Shown one piece after another: positions 1 to 6,773 of a stretch of DNA of 64,000 nt. How positions within the stretch are numbered: the first letter of the stretch is position 1; each line of letters begins with the position of its first letter. The DNA comes from Cellulomonas sp. 73-145 (lineage in GTDB: Bacteria; Actinomycetota; Actinomycetes; Actinomycetales; Cellulomonadaceae), in NCBI GenBank assembly GCA_001898185.1, contig MKTI01000004.1, forward strand, positions 124,001-188,000, written 5' to 3'. The position numbers were made by a program, and so were the translations under genes. The notes below the pieces were generated by a model. That model had not been told where the DNA came from, made no database searches, and worked only from the letters and a program-made list of their open reading frames with translations.

Positions 1-47
1 CAGCATCGTCGAGCCCATCATCGCCAGCATCTGCACCTGCTGGACGT
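1..47. repeat. 47-bp exact copy of 433-479 at window edge
   Basis: These bases are identical to 433-479, in the same orientation and at an offset of 432 bp (144 codons, so in frame). The copy at 433-479 fits the transporter family. The copy here replaces the sequence expected at this point, so it is either a local rearrangement or a contig-edge artefact. Confidence 0.85.
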
Positions 48-840
48 TCACCTTGATGCCGCCGAACCAGATGACGCCGATCACGGTGACGTTCAGCACG
101 AGCATGACGAGCGGGAACAGCGCGACGAACAGGGAGCCGATCTTGCGGCCGACGACCATGATGTCGGTGTTCGCCAGCCGGAACCGCTCCGCCTCGATCG
201 TCTCGCGGACGAACGCCCTGACCACGCGCACGCCGGTCAGCTGCTCGCGCATGATGCGGTTCACCGCGTCGAGCTTGAGCTGGTAGGACCGGAACAGCGG
301 GACCATCCGGCTGATCACCAGCCCGGCGATGATCAGCAGCGCGGGCACGGCGACGGCGATGATCCAGGACAGCCCGACGTCCTGCCGCAGGGCCATCACG
401 ATCCCGCCGATCGCCAGCAGCGGGGCGCTGACCAGCATCGTCGAGCCCATCATCGCCAGCATCTGCACCTGCTGGACGTCGTTGGTGTTGCGGGTGATCA
501 GCGACCCGGCGCCGAACTGCGAGATCTCGCGCTCCGAGAAGCCGCTGACCTGGTGGTACACCTCGTCGCGGATGTCCCGCCCCAGCTGCATCGACGCGCG
601 CGCCGCGAGGTACGTCGCGATGATCGCGGCCACGATCTGGCCCAGCGACACGGCCAGCATGAAGCCGCCGGTGCGCCAGATGTAGCCGGTGTCGCCCGCG
701 GCCACGCCCTTGTCGATCACGTCGGCGTTGAGGCTGGGCAGGTAGAGCATCGCCAGAGCGGAGGCCAGCTGGAACACCAGCACGCCCGCGAGCAGCGGTC
801 GGTACGGGCGCAGGTAGCGCCACAGCAGTCGTGCGAGCAC
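1..840 (-). CDS. ABC exporter permease domain, 3' truncated by window edge
   Basis: This is the N-terminal, membrane-spanning half of a type I ABC exporter (permease and ATPase usually fused). It reads from a GTG at 838-840, preceded by GGAG seven bases upstream. About 280 residues are visible. They include the family signatures ITRNTNDVQQVQML and REQLTGVRVVRAFVRE, typical of actinobacterial MDR/lipid exporter half-transporters, and several hydrophobic helices. The ATPase domain lies outside the window. After residues WFGGIKVN the family normally continues with a short loop and the next helix. Here the last 15 codons instead repeat VQQVQMLAMMGSTML from earlier in the same protein (see the 47-bp repeat). 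The substrate cannot be told from the sequence. Confidence 0.85.
   Translation of the reverse strand, partial: MLARLLWRYLRPYRPLLAGVLVFQLASALAMLYLPSLNADVIDKGVAAGDTGYIWRTGGFMLAVSLGQIVAAIIATYLAARASMQLGRDIRDEVYHQVSGFSEREISQFGAGSLITRNTNDVQQVQMLAMMGSTMLVSAPLLAIGGIVMALRQDVGLSWIIAVAVPALLIIAGLVISRMVPLFRSYQLKLDAVNRIMREQLTGVRVVRAFVRETIEAERFRLANTDIMVVGRKIGSLFVALFPLVMLVLNVTVIGVIWFGGIKVNVQQVQMLAMMGSTML
433..479. repeat. 47-bp direct repeat, native copy inside ABC exporter gene
   Basis: This copy encodes the conserved stretch VQQVQMLAMMGSTML right after TRNTND in the transmembrane domain, where the family has it. The same 47 bases recur at 1-47. Identity ends at 48/480 and cannot be followed past the window start. 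Confidence 0.85.
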
Positions 841-1074
841 GGGTGTCTCCAGGGGAAACGGTGGGCTGGTTGAGGTGTCCGCGGACGACGGGGAACCTCA
901 GCGAGACCCCCGTTCACGCTCGCCGTCAGCGTTCCACACGCCACCGACACGGCCGCAAGCCCTTATGCCCTGGGCGTGATCGCCGTGCTCGACCCGTCCC
1001 CCGCCCGTGCTGGACATCTGCCCAGTCGGCGGACCCGGCGAGCAGTCCCCGCCCGTCGACTGCAGCATGAGGGC

Positions 1075-1806
1075 ATGCCGCTGCCCGCCACCGAGATCGC
1101 CCTGCTCACCGACACGTTGGCCCGCCAGTGGCGCCGCGTCCGCACCTGGGTGGGGGATGCGGTCGGCGACGACGTGCGGGGAGAGCCGTCGGTGCTGCCC
1201 GGGTGGACGGTCGCCGAGCTCGTCGCGCACCTCGCCCGTGCCATGGATGCCTTGGCCGTCTGCGTCCCGGCCGAGCCGACGACGGTGCCGGCCACGTTCG
1301 CGGAGTACCTCGGCAGCTACCCGGACCGTGCCGAAGAGGTGGCTGAGACCGCCCGGATCATCGCGCGGCAGATCGAGGACGCCCCGCTGCAGTGGGCGGA
1401 CGCCCGTGCGACGGCCGCGCTGCACGAGGCGGAGTCGCTGGGGCCCGACGACGTCGTCGTGCAGGGCCGCCGCGCCCCGGTGCTGCTGAGCACGATGCTG
1501 GTGTCCCGCATCCTCGAGCTGGTCGTGCACGCGGACGACCTGCTGCGCTCGGTCCGTCGCGTCCGCGGCGCCGACGCCGCGCCCGACCCCGTGGACCCGG
1601 TCGCGCTGCACCTGGTGGCCGAGGAGCTGCTCGACATCGTCGTCGCGCGCGGCGGCTGGGACCTGGAGGTCGCGGACGCGCGGCTGTGGCTGCGGCTCGC
1701 CGCCGGACGGGTCCCCTACGACGTCGACGCGCTCGCCCGCGCCCTGCACCCCCGCTTCGCGTCCGACGCGGTGCCCGACCTCGGCCGGATGCTGCCGCTG
1801 CTCTGA
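1075..1806 (+). CDS. Maleylpyruvate isomerase family (mycothiol-dependent) protein
   Basis: The 243-residue protein belongs to the DinB-like MDMPI fold. Members use mycothiol as cofactor or act as uncharacterised metal-binding four-helix bundles. The N-terminal signature LPGWTVAELVAHLAR (about residues 40-55) carries the conserved Trp and a metal-ligand His. ELVVHADDLLRSV in the second half matches the second conserved His helix. The ATG at 1075 is preferred over the upstream in-frame ATG at 976, because GAGG precedes it and the upstream residues look non-coding. It is followed 27-36 bp later by a co-directional reductase. The family is clear; the substrate is unknown. Confidence 0.8.
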   Translation: MPLPATEIALLTDTLARQWRRVRTWVGDAVGDDVRGEPSVLPGWTVAELVAHLARAMDALAVCVPAEPTTVPATFAEYLGSYPDRAEEVAETARIIARQIEDAPLQWADARATAALHEAESLGPDDVVVQGRRAPVLLSTMLVSRILELVVHADDLLRSVRRVRGADAAPDPVDPVALHLVAEELLDIVVARGGWDLEVADARLWLRLAAGRVPYDVDALARALHPRFASDAVPDLGRMLPLL

Positions 1807-1842
1807 GCGGACGCGTCACCGGCAGTCACTACGGTGACACCC

Positions 1843-2811
1843 ATGCTCGCCGCGTACGCCGCCCGGTCCGACGCCGAGGACCCGCTGACCGCCCTCGAGG
1901 TCGGGGAGCGCCCCGATCCGCAGCCGCGCGACGGCTGGACCGTGGTGACCGTCAGGGCAGCGGCGCTGAACCACCACGACCTGTGGTCGCTGCGCGGTGT
2001 CGGCCTGCCGGCCGACCGGCTGCCGATGATCCTCGGCACGGACGCCGCCGGGACCACCCCGGACGGGCGCGAGGTGATCGTGCACGGCGTGATCGGCGGG
2101 CCGCACGCGCCCACCGGTCAGGCGGTGCCGGCCGACGAGCCCCGCAGCCTGCTGTCCGAGCGGTACCCCGGCACATTGGCCGAGCAGCTCCTCGTCCCGA
2201 CGGCCAACCTCGTGGACAAGCCGGCCGACCTGTCCTGGGAGCACGCCGCCTGCCTCCCGACGGCGTACCTGACGGCCTACCGGTCGCTGTTCCGCAGCGG
2301 CGGTGCGACGCCCGGTCAGCGGGTGCTGGTGCAGGGCGCGGGCGGCGGGGTGGCGACGGCCGCGGTCGTGATCGGGGCCGCCGCAGGCCTGGAGATGGTG
2401 GTGACCAGCCGCGACGCCGGCAAGCGGGAGCGCGCGCTGCAGCTCGGTGCGGCCGAGGCGGTGGAGACGGGCGCGCGGATCGGTCGGGTGGACCTCGTGC
2501 TCGAGACGGTCGGCGCGGCGACGTGGGCCCACACCATGCGGTCAGTCAAGCCAGGCGGCACGGTGGTGGTCATCGGCGCCACCACCGGCGAACCCGCCCG
2601 GATGGACATCAACCGGCTGTTCTTCCAGGAGATCTCCGTGGTCGGCGCGACCATGGGGTCGCGTGACGAGCTGGGCCGCCTCGCGGCCTTCTGCGCCCGC
2701 ACCGGGATCCGTCCGGTGATCGACCGCACGTACCCGCTGACCCAGGCGGCGGACGCGCTGGCACGGCTGGCGGGCGGGGGTCAGTTCGGCAAGATCGTCG
2801 TGACCCCGTGA
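1843..2811 (+). CDS. Zinc-type alcohol dehydrogenase/quinone oxidoreductase family (MDR)
   Basis: This is a medium-chain dehydrogenase/reductase of about 322 residues, predicted NAD(P)H-dependent and soluble. The N-terminal GroES-like half contains AAALNHHDLWSLRG. The Rossmann half contains VLVQGAGGGVATAAV, the dinucleotide-binding glycine motif, and LPTAYLTAYRSLF. The catalytic-zinc GHE motif is not seen, which favours a quinone-oxidoreductase-like, zinc-free enzyme. A GTG at 1834 is in frame and could start translation; the ATG at 1843 better fits relatives beginning MLAAY. The stop overlaps the start of the next gene (GTGA), so the two are probably translationally coupled. The substrate is unknown. 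Confidence 0.85.
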   Translation: MLAAYAARSDAEDPLTALEVGERPDPQPRDGWTVVTVRAAALNHHDLWSLRGVGLPADRLPMILGTDAAGTTPDGREVIVHGVIGGPHAPTGQAVPADEPRSLLSERYPGTLAEQLLVPTANLVDKPADLSWEHAACLPTAYLTAYRSLFRSGGATPGQRVLVQGAGGGVATAAVVIGAAAGLEMVVTSRDAGKRERALQLGAAEAVETGARIGRVDLVLETVGAATWAHTMRSVKPGGTVVVIGATTGEPARMDINRLFFQEISVVGATMGSRDELGRLAAFCARTGIRPVIDRTYPLTQAADALARLAGGGQFGKIVVTP

Positions 2812-3770
2812 GCCGCTGGCTCCCCGACGTCCTGGGCGACGGGTTCGAGGCGCGCACGCTGCACCTGACGCCGGACGACGAGGGCGACGTGGTCGCCACC
2901 TTGGTCCGCTACGCGCCGCCGACCGAGGAGCCGGTGCGGCCTTCGCGCGTGGTGCTCTACCTGCACGGCTGGTCCGACTACTTCTTCCAGACGGAGCTCG
3001 CGCGCTTCTGGCACGCGACCGGTGCCGCGTTCTACGCCCTCGACCTGCGCAAGTACGGACGCTCGCTGCGTGAGCACCAGACGCCCGGCTACGTCGACGA
3101 CCTGCGGGTGTACGACGAGGACCTCGAGACAGCGCTCGCCGTGCTGCGCGCCGACCACGGGGACGCGGCCCGGATCATGGTGATGGCGCACTCGACCGGT
3201 GGGCTGGTCGCCGCCCTGTGGGCCGAGCGGCATCCCGACGCGCTGGCCGGGCTGGTGCTGAACAGCCCCTGGCTGGAGCTGCAGGGCTCGTCCGTGGTGC
3301 GGCACATCTCGGCACCCGCGATCGGCCGCCTCGCGCGGTACCAGCCCAAGACGCCCCTCCCGAGCATCGACCCCGGCTACTACGCCCGGACGCTGCGGGC
3401 GCCCGACGGCGAGTGGGAGTACGACGACACCTGGCGGCCGGTGCCGTCGTTCCCCGTCCGTGCCGGCTGGCTGAACGCGATCATCGTCGGCCACGCCGCC
3501 GTCGCCCGCGGGCTGCACATCCCCGCGCCGATCCTCACGCTCGCCTCGGCCCGGACGGTGATCAGCCCGCGCTGGAGCGAGGACATGCGCCGGTCGGACG
3601 TGGTGCTGGACGTCGAGCTGGTCGCGCGCCGCGCGGTGCAGCTGGGACCCGTGGTGACCGTCGTCCGCATCCCCGACGGGCTGCACGACCTCACGCTCTC
3701 CGCACCACCGGTCCGCGCGAGGTTCTACGCCGAGATCGACCGCTGGCTCGCGGCCTACGGCTGGTCCTGA
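2808..3770 (+). CDS. Alpha/beta hydrolase (serine aminopeptidase S33/lysophospholipase-like)
   Basis: This 320-residue cytoplasmic hydrolase has the oxyanion segment LYLHGWSDYFF near residue 50. The nucleophile elbow AHSTGG (about residue 127) matches GxSxG with Ala for the first Gly. The likely catalytic His lies in DGLHDL near residue 298. This layout is typical of the S33/monoglyceride-lipase-like group. It starts with GTG in a 4-bp GTGA overlap with the reductase gene, so the two form an operon. A joint role in detoxification or lipid catabolism is conceivable but not shown. It converges on the RAMA-domain gene with only 9 bp between the stops. Confidence 0.85.
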   Translation: MSRWLPDVLGDGFEARTLHLTPDDEGDVVATLVRYAPPTEEPVRPSRVVLYLHGWSDYFFQTELARFWHATGAAFYALDLRKYGRSLREHQTPGYVDDLRVYDEDLETALAVLRADHGDAARIMVMAHSTGGLVAALWAERHPDALAGLVLNSPWLELQGSSVVRHISAPAIGRLARYQPKTPLPSIDPGYYARTLRAPDGEWEYDDTWRPVPSFPVRAGWLNAIIVGHAAVARGLHIPAPILTLASARTVISPRWSEDMRRSDVVLDVELVARRAVQLGPVVTVVRIPDGLHDLTLSAPPVRARFYAEIDRWLAAYGWS

Positions 3771-3779
3771 CCGGCGACC

Positions 3780-5213
3780 TCAGCGACCGGCAGCGTCGGC
3801 CAGCGTGGGGCCACCGACGCCGAGGCGCCACGCACGCCACCCGTCGACCAGCCCGTCGACGCCGGCAGCGCGCGCTGCCGCGGTGTCCGGGTCGGCGAAC
3901 ACCGACCCGTCGGGCAGTTGGATCAACCCGTCGGCGCGCAGCATCGCCTCGAACCGCTGCCCACGCCGCTCACGCACCCACACCAGCAGCGTCACCGCCT
4001 GCCGGCGCTTGGCCAGGCTGGTCAGCTCAGGCATGGGCCACTGCCGGTCGGGCAGCTCGGGGCTGCGGGGCGCCGGCGCCGCGACGGAGGACCGTGCGTC
4101 GCCACCCGTTGGCAGGAACTCCGGCGGCACCTCGAGGCGAGGTGCGGGGGGTTCCACCGGTGCGTACGCCGGCGGTGCGGGCCGCTCGCGACCGGCGGGG
4201 GCGGCACCTGCGGTCGCGAGACCCGACGGCGCGGCAGGCGGGAGCGTGCCGGCCGGCGGCGCCGGAGCGGGCGCCGGAGTGGGAGCCGGAGCGGGGGCCG
4301 GAGCCGGAGCGCCGGCGTACGGCAGCGCGGGATCCGTGGGGAACGAGAGGTCGATGCTGGTGGGGTCCGCCGGAGCCCGGTGCGACGTCACGCGCGCCGG
4401 CACCGTCGGGAGCGCTGTCTCGACCGGCAGCACTGTCTGGGCCGGCAGCGGCGTCTCGGCCGGCAGCACTGTCTGGGCCGGCAGTGGCGTCTCGTGCGGG
4501 GTGGGGATCGGTGCGGTCGACACCCGGTCCTCCCGGACGGGCGCCGACCACTCGCCCCCGCCGCCGAGCCGCTCGTCCGGCACCCCGCCGGCCGCCGCAC
4601 GGACCAGGCGCAGCGCCGTCGGCTCGACAGGCCGACGCTCCCGCTCGTGCACCGCCAGCGGGGACACGTCGAGCAGGCGGCGGTCGTCGGAGCCGCGCAT
4701 CACACCGACCTGGAGCACGGTGATGCGAGTGTCGGCCGCTCGCAGCGCGCCGAGCGCATCGGCCGTCTCGGCGGCGACCTCCGCGCACAGCAGCACCACG
4801 CGCACGTGCGGGCGGTCGGTGGTGGAGGGATGGAACGACACCTGCTCGCGGAAGCCCGCGTAGTCGACGGTGAACCGGGTGGGGTCGGCGTGGTAGGCGC
4901 GGGCGAGGTCGCCGGCGGTGAGCCGTGCCGCGGTGCCGGCGTGCCGGAGCAGCGTGACCAGGGCGTCGTCGTCCACCACCTGCATCGCCTCGACCAGCAC
5001 GGGGTTGCCGGCCGCGTCGAGCGCCAGGAGCTCGGGCCCGTCGGCGTGCTCGGGCAGCACCGCGCGTGACCGTACGCGGAACAGCGGTTCGCCGACGACG
5101 ACCGGCAGGTGCTCGTTGAGCAGCCCGCGCAGCTCGGCGACGAACGAGGACGCCAGTGGCTGCATCGGCTGCAGCAGGCGCGCGCGCCCGTCGTCCATCT
5201 CGAAGATCGGCAT
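3780..5213 (-). CDS. Degenerate nuclease-like domain plus C-terminal RAMA domain
   Basis: The protein has 477 residues from the ATG at 5213; longer upstream frames lack a ribosome site. The first ~200 residues (PIFEMDDGRARLLQP, then GPELLALDAAGNPVLVEA) resemble the core of NucS/DUF91-type PD-(D/E)xK nucleases. The usual catalytic Lys after the Glu is replaced (VEAMQ), so activity is doubtful. A long Pro/Ala-rich linker follows, with a 36-bp repeat (LPAQTVLP) and an AP-repeat tract. The last ~75 residues (RRGQRFEAMLRADG, then DGSVFADPDTAAA, then DGWRAWRLG) match the RAMA pattern of a Gly-Trp-x-x-Trp ending. That domain is associated with restriction and DNA-modification systems. A role as a reader of DNA or modified DNA is inference. 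Confidence 0.6.
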   Translation of the reverse strand: MPIFEMDDGRARLLQPMQPLASSFVAELRGLLNEHLPVVVGEPLFRVRSRAVLPEHADGPELLALDAAGNPVLVEAMQVVDDDALVTLLRHAGTAARLTAGDLARAYHADPTRFTVDYAGFREQVSFHPSTTDRPHVRVVLLCAEVAAETADALGALRAADTRITVLQVGVMRGSDDRRLLDVSPLAVHERERRPVEPTALRLVRAAAGGVPDERLGGGGEWSAPVREDRVSTAPIPTPHETPLPAQTVLPAETPLPAQTVLPVETALPTVPARVTSHRAPADPTSIDLSFPTDPALPYAGAPAPAPAPAPTPAPAPAPPAGTLPPAAPSGLATAGAAPAGRERPAPPAYAPVEPPAPRLEVPPEFLPTGGDARSSVAAPAPRSPELPDRQWPMPELTSLAKRRQAVTLLVWVRERRGQRFEAMLRADGLIQLPDGSVFADPDTAAARAAGVDGLVDGWRAWRLGVGGPTLADAAGR

Positions 5214-5337
5214 CGCCCCCGGGGCCCTTCTCACCGTCCGCCACGGCGTCGGCCAAGGATCCCACAGCACCCTGCCCCGGCCGAGGCGCGACGCTGCTCC
5301 GTCCGAGCGAATCTCGACCGACGGAGCCGTCCCGGCG

Positions 5338-5376
5338 TCAGCCGACGGTTGCGCCCTCGCCGAACAGCCGCTCCGC
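5338..5376 (-). repeat. In-frame duplicate of the 3' end of the upstream gene
   Basis: Forty-five bases beyond the stop of the thiamine-binding gene, the same frame reads ERLFGEGATVG and stop. This closely parallels the authentic tail ERLLGEGGSAG and stop at 5383-5421. It looks like a 45-bp tandem duplication of the gene end that now lies in the 3' untranslated region. Confidence 0.6.
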
Positions 5377-5382
5377 CGCGTG

Positions 5383-5691
5383 TCAGCCCGCGGAGCCGCC
5401 CTCGCCGAGCAGCCGCTCGACGCGCGCCACCTTGCCGTCGATCTCACCGCTGTGCCCGGGCCGGATGTCGGCCTTCAGCACCAGCGCCACCCGGCCGGCC
5501 CCGCGCCCGGCGGCCTCCGTCGCGCGCTTCACCACGTCCATCACCTCGTCCCACTCCCCCTCGATGGTGGTGAACATCGAGTCGGTCCGGTTGGGCAGCC
5601 CCGACTCGCGGACGACCCGGACGGCCTCGGACACGGCGTGCGACACGGAGTCCCCGGTGTCCATCGGGGAGACGGAGAAGGCGACGAGCAT
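5383..5691 (-). CDS. MTH1187 family thiamine-binding protein (YqgV/UPF0045)
   Basis: This small cytoplasmic protein of 102 residues has the family hallmarks: MLVAFSVSPMDTGDSVSHAV at the start, then NRTDSMFTTIEGEWDEVM, and VALVLKADIRPGHSGEID near the end. MTH1187/YkoF-like proteins have a ferredoxin-like fold, oligomerise and bind thiamine or related pyrimidines. The start at 5691 is set by a GAGGGTGG ribosome site and family alignment; the frame remains open upstream but reads through repeat DNA. The gene lies upstream of, and co-directional with, the RAMA protein gene (170-bp gap). Its 3' end is duplicated beyond the stop. Confidence 0.9.
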   Translation of the reverse strand: MLVAFSVSPMDTGDSVSHAVSEAVRVVRESGLPNRTDSMFTTIEGEWDEVMDVVKRATEAAGRGAGRVALVLKADIRPGHSGEIDGKVARVERLLGEGGSAG

Positions 5692-5791
5692 GTCCCCACC
5701 CTCCCCCGCCGACCCCCCGCCGTCCACCCACCGGCGCAGTGGCAACAACGCGGCGGACGCCGACGTGCCGCCGCCAGACCGCGGCGGTGTT

Positions 5792-5834
5792 TTCGGCTGT
5801 ACGCCCGGTGTACGTACACCAGGCGCACACCGAA
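5792..5834. repeat. 43-nt imperfect palindrome, copy A
   Basis: The perfect inner palindrome GGTGTACGTACACC occupies 5807-5820. The arms extend to TTCGG at 5792-5796 and CCGAA at 5830-5834, with two mismatches and one bulged C (5797). It could form a long stem-loop or be a dimeric protein site. Confidence 0.8.
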
Positions 5835-5955
5835 GACGCATCCCGCTCCCCGCCGCCTGAACCTCCCCACCATCCCCAGCCGACCCCCCGTCGTCCACAG
5901 ACCAGCGAAGTGGCGACAACGCGGTGGACACCCGCAGTCAGGCGGCGGTGGTGTC

Positions 5956-5998
5956 TTCGGCTGTGCGCCTTGTGTACGTACACGAGGCACACACCGAA
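5956..5998. repeat. 43-nt imperfect palindrome, copy B
   Basis: The inner palindrome GTGTACGTACAC is at 5972-5983. The arms end in TTCGG (5956-5960) and CCGAA (5994-5998), with a bulged C at 5961, just as in copy A. Several base changes relative to copy A keep or restore pairing, which suggests selection on the palindrome. Confidence 0.8.
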
Positions 5999-6185
5999 AA
6001 AGGGCTTCCCGCTCCCCGCCGGTCGCGGCCTCGGCTGCCGCGCCGTCCGTGACCGATCCACAGCCCCGGGTGCTCCCCGACGCCACCGCCGGAGGGCTGT
6101 CCCTGGGCCAGCCGGGCCCCCTCATGGCCCACGGTGATGGCGGCGCCAGACGGGGCCGCCAGGAGACCGGAGAGGTGAGGACGGG

Positions 6186-6590
6186 TTGACGAGCTGGGCG
6201 TCGGAACCGGAGGACGGCCCATGGGCGGCTCGGTCCGCGCGGATCTCGCTGCGCCTGCAACCGGCGGCGCTCGAGGCGCTGCGGACCGCGGCCGAGCTGC
6301 GCGCGCAGGACCTCACGTCGTTCGTGCTCGGTGCCGCCCTGGACCGGGCGGCCGACGTGGTGGGGCGGGAGCGGAACAGCCGGCTGCAACTGGCGCTGAT
6401 CGCCGAGGACCCGGCGCGCTACCGGAGGGACCCGCGGATCCCGGACGATCCCGATCTGGTGGCGATGGTGGCCGAGGCGCTCCTCGCCCGGGACCGCCGA
6501 CGACCGGGCGACGTGCCGACCGTGGACCTGAGCCCCGTCGAACCGCGACGGCACCGAGGAGGCCGCGACGTCCACCCCGCCGCCCGGTGA
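6186..6590 (+). CDS. TacA-like (DUF1778) antitoxin-type protein without adjacent toxin
   Basis: The 134-residue protein starts at TTG 6186, preceded by GAGAGGTGAGG; an upstream GTG leads straight to a stop. Residues 18-60 (ARISLRLQPAALEALRTAAE, then DLTSFVLGAALDRA) resemble the ribbon-helix-helix domain of TacA/DUF1778 antitoxins. Those normally neutralise a GNAT tRNA-acetylating toxin encoded right next to them. No GNAT gene is present on either side. The C-terminal 70 residues are unlike the short toxin-wrapping tail of TacA. It may therefore be an orphan antitoxin or a RHH regulator that binds neighbouring DNA. It converges with the FAD oxidase gene. Confidence 0.6.
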   Translation: MTSWASEPEDGPWAARSARISLRLQPAALEALRTAAELRAQDLTSFVLGAALDRAADVVGRERNSRLQLALIAEDPARYRRDPRIPDDPDLVAMVAEALLARDRRRPGDVPTVDLSPVEPRRHRGGRDVHPAAR

Positions 6591-6610
6591 AGGACGGTCG
6601 CCGCCCCGGG

Positions 6611-6730
6611 CACGCCGCTCGCCCCCGCACGCCGCTCGCCGCCGCACGCCGGTCGCCTCCGCACGCCGGTCGCCCCCGCACGCCGGTCGCCCCCGCACGC
6701 CGCTCGCCGCCGCACGCCGGCTGCCTCGTG
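6611..6730. repeat. 17-bp minisatellite, seven units
   Basis: Units begin CACGCC at 6611, 6628, 6645, 6662, 6679, 6696 and 6713. The unit is of the form CACGCCGGTCGCCCCCG with few substitutions. The array lies in the 183-bp convergent gap between the antitoxin-like gene and the FAD oxidoreductase gene. Seventeen is not a multiple of three and the array codes for nothing recognisable. Confidence 0.9.
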
Positions 6731-6773
6731 CACGCGACGGCCTGAGGCGGCGCCGTGCTCCGCGGGTGGTGGG

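Larger units (their letters stand above)
5711..6020. repeat. Two ~140-bp direct repeats, each with a 43-nt palindrome
   Basis: The 494-bp gap 5692-6185 has no convincing gene and is built largely from two diverged copies, 5711-5854 and 5882-6020, offset by 164-171 bp. Both start GACCCCCCG(C/T)CGTCCAC and end TCCCGCTCCCCGCC. Each contains a GTGTACGTACAC core inside a longer imperfect palindrome. The rest, 6021-6185, holds only the approach to the next gene. The copies look like a repetitive extragenic palindromic (REP/MITE-like) element; no protein is encoded. Confidence 0.8.

Noticed and set aside
6611..6730. Regular repeat array considered as a CRISPR
   Set aside because: Units are 17 bp and contiguous with no spacers; no cas genes are present.
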